The notes: a model not told the origin generated them from the letters alone. A DNA stretch of 64,000 nt from CAVVJA01 sp963801715 (GCA_963801715.1 CAWDGB010000022.1:124001-188000), one strand, 5' to 3'. Shown: positions 25,168 to 34,375, numbered from the stretch's first letter. Program-made: numbers and translations.

Positions 25168-26199
25168 TCAGCCGAAGAACACCTCCGCCTCGGAGTAGAG
25201 CTCCGGTGAGACGGTCTTCAGCGTCTCGGTGGCGGCAGCGAGCGGGACTCGGATGATGGCGGTGCCACGCAAGGCGACCATCTTGCCCCAGTCACCGTCC
25301 CGGACCGCGTCGACCGCATGCAGCCCGAATCGGGTGGCGAGTACCCGGTCGAACGCTGTCGGCGTCCCGCCTCGCTGGATGTGGCCGAGCACAATGGTGC
25401 GGGCCTCGACTCCAGTCTGGAGCTCGATCCGCCCAGCCAGCCATTCGCCGATCCCGCGCTGCGCGAGACGGGCGTGCCCGAAGGCGTCCGTCCCCTGGTC
25501 GACGAGCACATCCTCGGCGACGTCGGGCGTAGCACCCTCGGCGACGACCAGGATTGGCGCGTAGTGCGACTGGAACCGGCTCTCGACATAGGCGCAGACT
25601 CGGTCTACCGAGAACGGCACCTCGGGGATGAGGATCACGTTGGCGCCGCCGGCGATGCCGGCGTGCAAGGCGATCCAGCCGGCGTGGCGGCCCATCACCT
25701 CGACCACGAGCGCTCGATGATGCGACTCGGCGGTCGTGTGCAGCCGATCGATCGCCTCCATCGCAATGTTCAGGGCGGTGTCGAAGCCGAAGGTGTAGTC
25801 GGTGGCGTTCAGGTCGTTGTCGATGGTCTTCGGCACACCAACGATGTTGACCCCGAGCTCATGCAGCTTCGTGGCGACGCCGAGGGTGTCCTCGCCGCCG
25901 ATCGCGATCAGCGCGTCCACGCCGAGGGTGTGCAGGTTCTCTCGAATGGTGTCGACGCCGCCGTCGACCTTGAACGGGTTAGTGCGCGACGAGCCGAGGA
26001 TCGTCCCGCCGCGCGGAAGAATGCCGCGGACCTCGGGGATACCGAGCGCCATGGTGCGGTTCTCCAGCGGCCCCTTCCAGCCGTCCCGGAAGCCGATGCA
26101 CTCGTATCCGTACATTCCCACGCCCTTGCGGACGATGGCGCGAATGACCGCGTTGAGTCCCGGACAGTCGCCGCCGCCGGTCAGTACTCCTACCCGCAT
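25168..26199 (-). CDS. 6-phosphofructokinase with pyrophosphate-type active-site residues
   Basis: The 343-residue PFK has MRVGVLTGGGDCPGLNAVIR, the active-site PKTIDNDL and VVEVMGRHAGW motifs. At the two positions that separate ATP from PPi enzymes it has Asp104 (GGEDTLG) and Lys124 (PKTIDND), the PPi-dependent pattern; the E. coli ATP enzyme has Gly at both. The numbering coincides directly with E. coli PfkA. The ATG shares one base with the stop of the exoribonuclease gene upstream. A PPi enzyme would be reversible; the assignment rests on residues only. Confidence 0.9.
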   Translation of the reverse strand: MRVGVLTGGGDCPGLNAVIRAIVRKGVGMYGYECIGFRDGWKGPLENRTMALGIPEVRGILPRGGTILGSSRTNPFKVDGGVDTIRENLHTLGVDALIAIGGEDTLGVATKLHELGVNIVGVPKTIDNDLNATDYTFGFDTALNIAMEAIDRLHTTAESHHRALVVEVMGRHAGWIALHAGIAGGANVILIPEVPFSVDRVCAYVESRFQSHYAPILVVAEGATPDVAEDVLVDQGTDAFGHARLAQRGIGEWLAGRIELQTGVEARTIVLGHIQRGGTPTAFDRVLATRFGLHAVDAVRDGDWGKMVALRGTAIIRVPLAAATETLKTVSPELYSEAEVFFG

Positions 26200-26762
26200 C
26201 AGGCGTCCTCCTCGAGACGATCCGTTGCCCGCGCGCGGCCCTCATCTCGCGCGCGGGCCGAGCCTAGGGCATGCCCGGTGGTCGATTTGGAGGCGGTGAG
26301 GACCCGCCAGCGGGCGAGATTGTGGCGGGCATCGGCGAGGGCGTCGTGCTGATCGACTGGGGCCTCGGGCATGGGCGGCGAGCCGGCGTCCTCGAATCGT
26401 TGCCGCAATTCGTGCGTGAACCGGGGGATCTGGGGCGGAAGGGCGCGCATGTCGCCCCAGAGCTGGACCAGCGCCACGTGGTCGTAGGCGGCCATCCAGG
26501 CCCACAGTTCGATGGGCTCCCCCGGCTCGAGGAGGTACTCCAGCAGATCGTCGCGGATTCGGTCACGGCTGCGCCACGCTGGATCGGCCATCGGGGGCAG
26601 CTTCGGCAACACGTGGCGGCGGACCCAGTCGATCGCTCGACTGGGATCGAACTCCGTCGAGACGGCGTAGAACGAGCGGTCGGTCTCGTCCACGACGCCG
26701 ATCGACACGAGGTCGATGGTCTGACCGTCCTCGATGAACTCGCAGTCGTAGAAGTACCGCAC
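26199..26762 (-). CDS. 3'-5' exoribonuclease (Rv2179c-type, RNase T fold)
   Basis: The 187-residue protein starts with YFYDCEFIEDGQTIDLVSIGVV, whose D-x-E is the first metal site of DEDD exonucleases. It continues with a mid-protein AYDHVALVQLWG and HDALADARHNLARW, giving the remaining acidic residues and the DEDDh-like histidine. M. tuberculosis Rv2179c, characterised as a 3' exoribonuclease acting on RNA with 3' overhangs, is the same type and lies in the same genomic position. The stop overlaps the phosphofructokinase start. The start is GTG 26762. Confidence 0.88.
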   Translation of the reverse strand: MRYFYDCEFIEDGQTIDLVSIGVVDETDRSFYAVSTEFDPSRAIDWVRRHVLPKLPPMADPAWRSRDRIRDDLLEYLLEPGEPIELWAWMAAYDHVALVQLWGDMRALPPQIPRFTHELRQRFEDAGSPPMPEAPVDQHDALADARHNLARWRVLTASKSTTGHALGSARARDEGRARATDRLEEDA

Positions 26763-26795
26763 GATCGGCGAGACTAGTGTCCCGCGACCGGCAGG

Positions 26796-27587
26796 TTATC
26801 CCGCCTGTTCGGTTGGCATCCGATCCGCCGCTTCGCGCAGCTCTTCCGGCCCGGGCTCGTCCCGGCCAGCGGTGCGGCGCGCCGGGCGCGCACCGAATGC
26901 CACCGTGTTGCCCTCCGCCTTCTTCACCTTCGCCGCATAGATGTCGACGTATTCCTGTCCGGACAGCTGCATCAGCTCGTACATGATCTCGTCGGTCATC
27001 GAACGTTCGACGAACCGGTCGCCCGCCATCCCCTCGTACCGACTGAAATCCAGCGGTCGCCCGAACCGGACGCCCGGTCGGGGCCGCAGATGCGGGATAC
27101 GCCGCCCGGTCGGTTGGATGATGTCCGTGTTGATCATTACGCAGGGAATGACCGGTACGCGCGCTTCCAACGCCATCCGAGCGACGCCGGTCTTACCCCG
27201 GTACAGCCGACCGTCCGGGGATCGGGTTCCCTCGGGATAGATGCCCAGCAGGTGGCCGTCACGGAGGATGCGAACACCGGTATCCAGAGCCGCTTTCGCC
27301 GCGTCGGAATCCTCGCGGTCGACCGGCACCTGACCAACGCCCCGGAAGAATCCGCGCGACAACCGACCCTTCAGGCCGGGTGTGGTGAAGTACTCCGATT
27401 TGGCGAGGAAGGTCACCCGCCGGGGCACGAGCACCGGCATGAAGAACGAGTCGGAAAAGGACAGGTGGTTGCTGGCGAGAATTGCTGGGCCCTTACTGGG
27501 CACGTTGTCCACGCCCTCCGCCCAGGGGCGCCATATCGCGTGCAGGAGCGGGCCGACGGCGACATATTTCAGGAAACCGTAGAGCAC
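26796..27587 (-). CDS. 1-acyl-sn-glycerol-3-phosphate acyltransferase (PlsC family)
   Basis: The 263-residue acyltransferase has the catalytic NHLSFSDSFF (HxxxxD, near residue 42) and the substrate motif YPEGTRSPDGRLYRGKTG near residue 117. It probably acylates lysophosphatidic acid or PIM precursors at the membrane, as proposed for the Rv2182c orthologue. The C-terminal tail is charged. GTG 27587 is chosen because it starts the typical LYGFLKYVAVGP segment; a much longer frame to 28115 overlaps the divergent hydrolase gene and is rejected. Confidence 0.88.
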   Translation of the reverse strand: MLYGFLKYVAVGPLLHAIWRPWAEGVDNVPSKGPAILASNHLSFSDSFFMPVLVPRRVTFLAKSEYFTTPGLKGRLSRGFFRGVGQVPVDREDSDAAKAALDTGVRILRDGHLLGIYPEGTRSPDGRLYRGKTGVARMALEARVPVIPCVMINTDIIQPTGRRIPHLRPRPGVRFGRPLDFSRYEGMAGDRFVERSMTDEIMYELMQLSGQEYVDIYAAKVKKAEGNTVAFGARPARRTAGRDEPGPEELREAADRMPTEQAG

Positions 27588-27786
27588 GGGCCACCGCCTC
27601 TCGCTCGACCGTCTCACGTCACCGTGCCGCCCCAGGCGCAGCCGGCGCACCGGAGTAGGCAGCTGAACGCACAGTAGTGGGCCACGCTCGATCGGGTCCA
27701 CCAACCGAGCCGTCTCGGCCCGATGAGGGACAATTGGCGGGTCGGTCGAGGAGACCGGTGCTGCTGCTCGTGAAACGAGGTAACCC

Positions 27787-28545
27787 GTGCCCGTGCTGCC
27801 CGGTGCCGAGCCGTTCTCTGCTGAGGGTGGATCGATAGGCGTAGTGCTGAGCCACGGCTTCACCGGCTCGCCGCAGGGTTTGCGGCCGTGGGCAGAACAC
27901 CTGGCCGCTGCCGGCTGCACGGTCCGACTGCCGCGGCTGCCCGGGCACGGCACCAGTTGGCAGGAGATGAACGCGACCCGTTGGACTGATTGGTACGCGG
28001 AGATCGAGCGGATGTACGACGAGTTGGCGAATCGGTGTGAGCACGTGTTCGCGGGCGGCCTGTCGATGGGCGGCACACTCGTGACCCGGTTGGCGGAAGA
28101 GAAGGGCAATGCCATTGGCGGACTGGTCCTGGTGAACCCGGCCTACGCTACGCAGCGGCGGTTTGCCGGGCTCGCCAAATACCTGGCGCCAGTCGTCAAG
28201 AGTCAGGCCGCAATCGGTAACGACATCAAGATGGCCGGTCCGGTCGAGCTCGCGTATGACCGCACGCCGATCGCCGCGTTCGCGTCGCTGCAGGAACTGT
28301 GGAAGGTGACGCTGGCGGACCTCCCGAAGGTAACCGCGCCGATCCTGATGTTCCGAAGCCGAGTGGACCACGTCGTCGAACCGCTCTCTGGCCTGCTGCT
28401 GCAAGCCGGAGCAACCTCGACGACGGTGCGCGAGGTGATACTGGAGGACAGTTATCACGTCGCGACGTTGGACAACGACGCGCAGCGGATCTTCGATCTG
28501 AGCATCGAGTTCATCCAGGAGCAGGCGACACAGGTTAGGCAATGA
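27787..28545 (+). CDS. Alpha/beta hydrolase (carboxylesterase / monoacylglycerol lipase type)
   Basis: The 252-residue hydrolase has the oxyanion-side VLSHGFTGSPQGLRPWAEHLAAAG, the nucleophile elbow GGLSMGGTL (Ser near residue 95), FRSRVDHVVEP carrying the acid residue, and the final DSYHVATLDND with the catalytic His. This pattern resembles Geobacillus Est30-type carboxylesterases. The GTG at 27787 follows AGGTAACCC. It overlaps the next gene by 4 bases, and 199 bases separate it from the divergent acyltransferase. Confidence 0.85.
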   Translation: MPVLPGAEPFSAEGGSIGVVLSHGFTGSPQGLRPWAEHLAAAGCTVRLPRLPGHGTSWQEMNATRWTDWYAEIERMYDELANRCEHVFAGGLSMGGTLVTRLAEEKGNAIGGLVLVNPAYATQRRFAGLAKYLAPVVKSQAAIGNDIKMAGPVELAYDRTPIAAFASLQELWKVTLADLPKVTAPILMFRSRVDHVVEPLSGLLLQAGATSTTVREVILEDSYHVATLDNDAQRIFDLSIEFIQEQATQVRQ

Positions 28546-29216
28546 GCGAGCGAGCGACGCGGGATAACGGGCTGGAGGCGCCGGCATACGTGGCACTGGC
28601 GGACATCGACCCGTCCGTGGGCGACGCGCTGCTGACCGCCCTGCGGCGAGCCCGCATCGCGGCGTACCTGGAACCGACGTCGCCGTCGGAAGAGACATCG
28701 CGACAACGGCTCTATGTTGCGGCGGGCGAGCGGACCGACGCACGCGCGGTCGTCGAGGTTGCCGCGAGGTCGTTCGCGCATGACGCCACGGCGGCGCGCC
28801 GACCTGATCTGCTGGCCGGTGTTGACGCGCAGGCGGAGTTCGACGCCCTGGTCAGCGATTGGCATGTGGACACGATCAACGCGGTCCGGGCGGCCGAACG
28901 CGACCTCACCCGCGAGGACGCCGACTGGCGGATGCGGCTGCAACTGCCGGCTGCAGCGTCTGATGCTGACGATGGCGACCACTACGTGCCACCGCCGCCG
29001 CCGCCGTTGCCTCGCCTGGCCGGCGCGACGGTTCTCGCTCTTGTGGTAGTTACCGCGTCGGTCATGATGATGGCCTTCGGACGGGCTCTCGGCCTGCCCG
29101 GAGATCTGGCCTTCCTGGCCGGAGTCGCAGGCATTCTGGTCGGCGCGGGTCTGCTGATCATGCGTCTTCGCGATGGCTCTGACGACGATGAGGACGATGA
29201 CGGCGCGGTGATCTGA
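28542..29216 (+). CDS. Conserved actinobacterial membrane protein of unknown function
   Basis: The 224-residue protein has a soluble N-terminal part of about 150 residues with an acidic, charged character and a polyproline run near residue 149. Two closely spaced membrane spans (about residues 161-180 and 187-208) and an extremely acidic C-terminus rich in Asp follow. It is coupled to the hydrolase by an ATGA overlap. Similar proteins are conserved in actinobacteria, but no function is known to me. Confidence 0.65.
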   Translation: MSERATRDNGLEAPAYVALADIDPSVGDALLTALRRARIAAYLEPTSPSEETSRQRLYVAAGERTDARAVVEVAARSFAHDATAARRPDLLAGVDAQAEFDALVSDWHVDTINAVRAAERDLTREDADWRMRLQLPAAASDADDGDHYVPPPPPPLPRLAGATVLALVVVTASVMMMAFGRALGLPGDLAFLAGVAGILVGAGLLIMRLRDGSDDDEDDDGAVI

Positions 29217-29292
29217 AGGTCCGCGCCCCGTTCGCCGACCCGACACCCGAACGTCCCGGTCGTGTTACCTGCCACGCCGACGATGGGCGTCG

Positions 29293-29302
29293 GGAGGTGA
29301 TC
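29293..29302 (+). promoter_or_regulatory. Full-length Shine-Dalgarno sequence
   Basis: GGAGGTGATC is a ten-base perfect complement of the usual 16S rRNA 3' end, 4 bases before the ATG at 29307. It is unusually strong for this window and fixes that start. Confidence 0.6.
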
Positions 29303-29306
29303 ACCG

Positions 29307-29558
29307 ATGATCCGCGAAATGTCGCCGGAAACGGTGTTCCTTCTGTGGTGCCGGCTCACCGGCACAGATCCCGACCAGGTGGAGATCGAGGAACGGGAGG
29401 CGTTTTGGGCGCGACCGCAGATTCCCGACCTGGTCGCGACGCCCTACTCCGTCTTGCTTGACGCAGGAATTTCGGTCGCCCGCCGGGGCTCGTTGCCGTT
29501 GGAGCGCTGGTTGAATGCGGTCCGTACCGTACGGCCGACCGCCGGAGTTCAGCGCTAG
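29307..29558 (+). CDS. Hypothetical 83-residue protein
   Basis: A short frame with an exceptionally good ribosome site encodes a mostly soluble protein (SPETVFLLWCRLTGTDPDQ near the N-terminus, Trp- and Arg-containing C-terminus). I recognise no family. Codon choice is normal for the window (G/C in third positions), which supports a real gene. Its end overlaps the end of the convergent methyltransferase gene by 4 bases. Confidence 0.5.
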   Translation: MIREMSPETVFLLWCRLTGTDPDQVEIEEREAFWARPQIPDLVATPYSVLLDAGISVARRGSLPLERWLNAVRTVRPTAGVQR

Positions 29559-30320
29559 GCTTCCGGCCGCCGCATGCGAATTCGAAGCTGCGTGAACAGC
29601 AGCGTGCGGTCAGATCCGGTGATCTCGCAGTAGCGAGTGACGGCATCGGCGACGAAGGCGGCTTCCCGGCCGGGCACTCGGGCCGCCCAGTCGCCGAACC
29701 CCGCGCCCGCCCACCGCTCGAAGTCAGCCCCTGAGCGAAAGTCCCACCGCAGATCGTCGACGGTGGAGGAGATGACATCCAGGCCGACCGCCCGAACCAA
29801 CCGGGTGGCGTCGTCCGGGTCCGGGTGCACGAACGGTGCCTCGAAGTCGCCGAAGGAGGCAGCCCACTCCGGTTGCCTGGCATACGTTCATCGCCGTCGC
29901 CTCGAGGCTCGGTCGGGCCGAGCCGCAAACGAACTGCACCAGCGCCCACCCGCTCGGTCGCAGCGCCGCGCGAATACGGGCGAAGGCCTCCCGCAGATCC
30001 AGCACCCAGTGCAGGACGTTGAACGATGTCGCGACGTCGAACGCGGAGTCATAGCGCATCGTCAGGACGTCGCCGACCTCGAAGGTCAAGCCGGGATGGC
30101 GATCTCGCGCGGCGCTGATCATCCGTGGCGATACGTCGATCCCCGAAATCTCGCCGCTCGTCAGCTGCTCGGCCAGCCGCGCGGTGATCGCTCCATCACC
30201 ACAACCGATATCGAGAACCTGCTCGTCACCGCGGAAGGAAACGTCCGCGAGCGACCGATCCGCCACCCAGCGTTGTAGGGCATTTACTTGCTCGTAGAGG
30301 GCACCGTCCCAGTCCGCCAT
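29555..30320 (-). CDS. Class I SAM-dependent methyltransferase, trans-aconitate methyltransferase-like (frame interrupted)
   Basis: The N-terminal part has MADWDGALYEQVNALQ and the SAM loop QVLDIGCGDGAITARLAEQL, then GIDVSPRMI and FDVATSFNVLHWV. The frame breaks near 29885; dropping one base continues as YARQPEWAASFGDFEAPF and runs to the stop at 29555, giving about 255 residues. The layout matches trans-aconitate 2-methyltransferase relatives. The ATG at 30320 gives the usual N-terminus; a start at 30353 adds 11 residues. Confidence 0.75.
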
Positions 30321-30611
30321 CGGTGCAGTGTGCTCCCAGGCAAGGCCGATCACGCGTAGTACGTGCCGAGTGGGTCACCGCGGCGGGCTCCCCTGGGGGT
30401 GCGTCGCAGACACGTCACACGACCAGCGAGCCTCCTCGACCTGCCAGAAGCAGCTCGGGCCGTGCCGGTGAACTCCCGGCTCGGCGTCTACCGCCGCTGG
30501 TACCGGCGGTGACGTCGGCGAAGCGTCCGTTATGTGTGACGACGGCATGGCGTTCTCCTCGCAGGCAGGCTACGTCGTCGTTGGAGGCGCAGTCCGTCCG
30601 CTCTGATACAG
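30321..30611. other. Intergenic region without a recognisable gene
   Basis: This 291-base stretch between two minus-strand genes holds no convincing reading frame, tRNA fold or palindrome. It should contain the promoter of the methyltransferase gene and the end of the nuclease transcript unit. Confidence 0.4.
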
Positions 30612-31313
30612 CTAGGTCCGCTCTGCGGGCAGCTCGAGTTCGACGAATACCGGTCGATGATCACTCCCCTGGCGCACATCCGTCGAGTCGATTACCCGCG
30701 TGGAGACGGGAACCACTCCCGGACCGGTGAAGATGGCATCGATGCGGCGCCGCGGGCTCCGCGCGCTGTAGGTGAAGCCGTCTCCGTTACCGATCGTCGC
30801 CCAGACGTCGAGTCGGTCCCCCGTCAGTTGGGTCCATGCCGCGGATCCGGGCAGATCGTTGATGTCGCCGGCCACCACGGTTCGGGTGCCGGCCGGCACC
30901 ATCCCGGACAGCGCCCGGTCCAGCTCGCCGACATGACGAATACGAGGTTCGGCAACGAGGTCGAGGTGTGTTCCGGCCACGGCGAACGACTCGCCGCCGT
31001 AGCGAAGTACAGCGAGCGCCGCGCCCCGTTGGTGAAGGCGACGATCCTTGGTGAATAGCACGTCCCGGGTGGTCACTACATCGACGTCGAGGGACGACAA
31101 GATGAGGTTGGCCGCGGCCGTTCGGCCACCGGTCACGACGACCAAACCCGATCGACGGGCTAGCGCGGCGCACTTGGAGCGCCAGCGCAACAGCCGCGGT
31201 GCCTCTTGGATGCATACGACGTGCGGCTGCACGGAGCGAATCACGCGCACCACAGCGGCGGCGTCGTCTCGCAGCGATCGGACGTTGTAGGACAGCATCC
31301 GCACGATGGGCAC
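30612..31313 (-). CDS. Endonuclease/exonuclease/phosphatase (EEP) family protein
   Basis: The 233-residue protein has the EEP-fold motifs LSYNVRSLRDD near the start, CIQEAPR with the metal-binding Glu, VAGTHLDLVA, VVAGDINDLPGS and the terminal GSDHRPVFVEL with the catalytic Asp-His. It lacks a signal peptide. Members act on nucleic acids, phosphoinositides or sphingolipids, so the substrate is open. It lies 2 bases after the glucokinase stop and may be co-transcribed. Confidence 0.82.
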   Translation of the reverse strand: MPIVRMLSYNVRSLRDDAAAVVRVIRSVQPHVVCIQEAPRLLRWRSKCAALARRSGLVVVTGGRTAAANLILSSLDVDVVTTRDVLFTKDRRLHQRGAALAVLRYGGESFAVAGTHLDLVAEPRIRHVGELDRALSGMVPAGTRTVVAGDINDLPGSAAWTQLTGDRLDVWATIGNGDGFTYSARSPRRRIDAIFTGPGVVPVSTRVIDSTDVRQGSDHRPVFVELELPAERT

Positions 31314-31315
31314 GG

Positions 31316-32263
31316 CTACACCCGTCGTCGAGCTAGATCGGCCGCGCCCACGAGCCCGGCTTCCGGACCGAACAGAGCGAGCGTCACCCCGGGCATCGGC
31401 CGGTAACCGCGACCGGTCAGGGTGCGCTCGAGCGTCTCACGGGCATGCGGGATGAGCAGGTCGCCGGCCTGCGAGACACCGCCGCCGATGACGAAGATGG
31501 TTGGGTCGATGATCGCCGCGAGGTTCGCGAGGCCTCGGCCCAGCCAGTGGCCCATTGCCGAGTAGATCTCCACCGCGGCGGGGTCCCCTTCCCGGGCCGC
31601 GGCCGTGACGAGTGGACCAGTCAGCTGGGCGGCATCGCCGTTCGCCAGTTCCAGCAACCGATGTGCCTGCAGCGGCGACACCGCCGCGAGTTCCTGGGCA
31701 TCGCGCGCTAACGCTGTACCGGACGCGTACATCTCCCAACAGCCTCGGTTGCCGCACGCGCAGCGCCGCCCGTCCGGCACCACGGTCATGTGCCCGTACT
31801 CGCAGCCCACCCCGTTCGCGCCCCGATAGAGAACGCCGCTGACGACCAGGCCGCCACCGATGCCGGTGCCCAGCGTGACGCAAACGACGATGCGCGCACC
31901 GCGAGCGGCCCCGAACCGGTATTCGGCCCAGGCGGCCGCGTTGGCGTCGTTCTCGACCGTCACCGGGCTGCCAATGCGATCCGATATCGCATCCCGGAGC
32001 GGCTCGTTGCGCCACGCGAGGTGCGGAGCAAACAGCACGGTCGCCCGGTCGGTGCCGATCCAGCCGGCCGCGCCGATGCCGACGGCGACTACTGGGTGAC
32101 GGGCGGCGAGTACCTGCACCACCTCGGCGATCACCCGCTCGGTTTCCGCGACATCCGCACCGGGGGTCGCCCGCAGTTCGCGATCGATCACCTGGCCGTC
32201 GTCGTCGACGACACCCGCGGCGACCTTGGTCCCGCCGATGTCGACCCCGACGGCAAGCGGCAT
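31316..32263 (-). CDS. ROK-family glucokinase
   Basis: The 315-residue sugar kinase has the ATP-binding VGVDIGGTKVAAGVVD at the N-terminus, the sugar-binding ENDANAAAWAEYRFGAARG region and the ROK zinc motif CACGNRGCWEMYASG near residue 165. Length matches actinobacterial glucokinases such as Streptomyces GlkA. The ATG at 32263 follows a GGAGGGAG ribosome site. A longer frame to 32608 runs antisense to nothing real and is rejected. Confidence 0.9.
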   Translation of the reverse strand: MPLAVGVDIGGTKVAAGVVDDDGQVIDRELRATPGADVAETERVIAEVVQVLAARHPVVAVGIGAAGWIGTDRATVLFAPHLAWRNEPLRDAISDRIGSPVTVENDANAAAWAEYRFGAARGARIVVCVTLGTGIGGGLVVSGVLYRGANGVGCEYGHMTVVPDGRRCACGNRGCWEMYASGTALARDAQELAAVSPLQAHRLLELANGDAAQLTGPLVTAAAREGDPAAVEIYSAMGHWLGRGLANLAAIIDPTIFVIGGGVSQAGDLLIPHARETLERTLTGRGYRPMPGVTLALFGPEAGLVGAADLARRRV

Positions 32264-32282
32264 CCGCTCTCCCTCCCGGCCG

Positions 32283-32757
32283 TCAGTGATCCGCGTCGCT
32301 CGTGGCGCCGTGGTCGAGGTCGATGCGCTGTACCCGCGGGCCGGCCGAGCGCCGGCGACCGGCGGAACGGCGGGGACTCGATCCCGCGGTCGGCAGGTCG
32401 GTCGAGCTCGCCGCTGCTCCCGTCCCCGCATCCGTCCCGCTGCCCCGCGGATCGTCGGCCGGCCCGGAGGTCCGACCCTGGCGGTGGATTCAGCAGCGAG
32501 CCCACGACGTCGACGACGGCCGCGGCCGCGGCGGAGAGCTTGTCGGTCACGTCCGGCCGGTCGCCGCGAAGCGCCGCGATGAGCTGGCAGATCGGGCACC
32601 AGGCGCACTCGGCCGCGCCGGTTGCGATGTGCGCGGTGCCCGCGTCACCGAACCGCGCGCGGACCCATTCATGCACCGCCTCGGCGAGCAGCCGTCCGGC
32701 GTCGGACGTAGCCGTCCTCTCGGCGCCTCCCGGTCCCGTCGTCACGTTCGCCGCCAT
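32283..32757 (-). CDS. Conserved hypothetical protein upstream of glucokinase (frame interrupted)
   Basis: The first 90 residues (AGRLLAEAVHEWVRARFGD, then CAWCPICQLIAALRGDRPDV) form the conserved part, with a CxxC pair near residue 52. The frame then breaks around 32460; skipping one base leads through an Ala/Ser/Arg-rich linker to a natural end VQRIDLDHGATSDADH at 32283, just ahead of the glucokinase ribosome site. About 157 residues result. The position corresponds to Rv2183c. Without the correction the frame would run 75 bases into glucokinase. Confidence 0.6.
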
Positions 32758-32805
32758 ACGGCCGGGTCCGGCCGGAACCGGATGCGCAGCTCTCGGTTGA
32801 CGAAC

Positions 32806-33939
32806 TCACCGCCGACGACTTCGCACCGGCGCAGCCCGCTCGGCAGCGTCAGCACCCGGCGGTGCGGTACCGACGGTGACGATCAGATCGTCACCTGCTC
32901 GCGCCGCGTCAACCGACGTCTGGGCCACTAGCGGCAGCCACATCCGCAGCAGGTATCCGTCGCCATCGGCGTCCACCGACATCAGTTCGCTCGGTGGACC
33001 GTAGTCGACGGGATCTTCGCCCGGCAGTTCGCCGTAGAGAGCGATCGCGACGACCCGCAACGCCGCCGGGCCGATAGGCTCGTCTGGCCGGTAGCCGACC
33101 TCCCGGACCGGCAGACCGGCAAAGGATTGCCGCACGATGTCGAGCTGGCGGCGCTGGGCGGCTGTCCATGCCGAGCGGAACGCATCCCGGCCGGCCGGGA
33201 AAACTCGGTTGGCGATGATGAGGTCGACCGCGTAGCCATACAGGGCCAGGGCTGTGAACGTGCGGCGCGCCTCGGCGGTGACGACCGCCTCCGGAGTGAG
33301 GACGAGGCGCACCGTGGTCAACGTCGGGTCGGCCAACATGGCCCGCACCGACTCCAGCTCGTCGGCGAGCTGGAGCAGCGCCTGGAACACGCCGTCAGAC
33401 GGGATGGCCTCACCGCGACCGAGGAAGACGGCGAGCGGCCGCATGCCCCGGGCCAGCCGTCGATGAGTCGGAAAGACCTTCTGCAGGTACCAGCCAAGTG
33501 CCTCCGGCAGGGCGAGCAATCGGAGCGTCTCGGCCGTCGGCGCACAGTCCACGACAACTGCGTCCCACTGACCACTCGCGGCCAGATCGCGGACGGCGAG
33601 CAGCGCCAAGACCTCCTCGACGCCGGGCAGGACAGTGAGCTCCTCCGCCGCGATGGCGTCCACCCCGCCCCTCGCCAGGATGTCGATCAGGTACCGCTGC
33701 AGGTCGCGCCACGCGACCTCGAAGCGTCGCTGGGTATCGATCTGTACTGCCCACAGGCTCGGGTGGACCTCGGCCGGCTCACCGCCGAGTGGGCAGTCAA
33801 GCGCGTCCGCCAGCGAATGCGCAGCATCGGTCGACAACAGGAGCGTCTTGACGCCCCGGTCAGCGAGACGAATCGCGGTGGCAGCGGCGATCGTCGTCTT
33901 GCCGACGCCGCCCTTGCCGGTGAAGAGGATGATCCGCAC
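32806..33939 (-). CDS. ArsA/GET3-family ATPase
   Basis: The 377-residue P-loop ATPase has the deviant Walker A FTGKGGVGKTTIAAATA at the N-terminus, STDAAHSLADALD (switch I), DAVVVDCAPTAETLRLL and a C-terminal half with a small beta domain. It corresponds to Rv2184c of mycobacteria; these are not arsenic-resistance proteins as far as known. It starts one base after the SRPBCC gene ends, suggesting a joint role, possibly with lipid or membrane targets. Confidence 0.88.
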   Translation of the reverse strand: MRIILFTGKGGVGKTTIAAATAIRLADRGVKTLLLSTDAAHSLADALDCPLGGEPAEVHPSLWAVQIDTQRRFEVAWRDLQRYLIDILARGGVDAIAAEELTVLPGVEEVLALLAVRDLAASGQWDAVVVDCAPTAETLRLLALPEALGWYLQKVFPTHRRLARGMRPLAVFLGRGEAIPSDGVFQALLQLADELESVRAMLADPTLTTVRLVLTPEAVVTAEARRTFTALALYGYAVDLIIANRVFPAGRDAFRSAWTAAQRRQLDIVRQSFAGLPVREVGYRPDEPIGPAALRVVAIALYGELPGEDPVDYGPPSELMSVDADGDGYLLRMWLPLVAQTSVDAARAGDDLIVTVGTAPPGADAAERAAPVRSRRR

Positions 33940-33940
33940 G

Positions 33941-34375
33941 TCAGGCCGACTCGACGCGCTTCTTCAGCTCCTTCAGTGCCGTGTCCATGATCACGCGCTC
34001 TGCCTTGCGCTTGAGCATGCCGAGCATCGGGATCGAGAGATCCACGCTCAGTGAGTACGTCACCTCCGTGCCCTCCGAGCTGGGGTCGAGCGTGTAGGAG
34101 CCGTGCTGTGCCTTCTGCATCTGTCCCGAGACGAGATCCCACACCACCTTGCGATCGCCACTCCAGATATAGGCGAGCTCGTACGTATCCTTGAAGACAC
34201 CGGCGTCGATGGCGAATCGAACCCGCTCAGCGCGCCCATCCGCACCTGTAGCAAGGACTTCGGTGCTCTTGATCGACCCGGCCCACTCGGGATAGCTGTC
34301 GAAATCCGCGATTACGGCCATGACGTCGGCGGCGCCGGCGTTGATCGTGATCGACTTCGTGGACTCGTCGGGCAT
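33941..34375 (-). CDS. SRPBCC (START-like) family protein, Rv2185c type
   Basis: The 144-residue protein shows the cyclase/dehydrase pattern: SITINAGAADVMAVIADFDSYPEWAGSIKS at the N-terminus, then beta strands and the terminal long helix MLGMLKRKAERVIMDTALKELKKRVES. Such folds bind lipids or polyketides in a deep cavity. It sits between a second SRPBCC gene and the ArsA ATPase, as in M. tuberculosis Rv2184c-Rv2186c. Confidence 0.85.
   Translation of the reverse strand: MPDESTKSITINAGAADVMAVIADFDSYPEWAGSIKSTEVLATGADGRAERVRFAIDAGVFKDTYELAYIWSGDRKVVWDLVSGQMQKAQHGSYTLDPSSEGTEVTYSLSVDLSIPMLGMLKRKAERVIMDTALKELKKRVESA

Noticed and set aside
26796..28115. 439-residue version of the acyltransferase
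   Set aside because: The extra N-terminal 176 residues are antisense to the alpha/beta hydrolase gene and have no family similarity.
32188..32282. Uncorrected C-terminus of the gene before glucokinase, running into glucokinase
   Set aside because: A one-base correction gives a natural stop at 32283 just before the glucokinase ribosome site; the read-through part is Arg/Ser noise.
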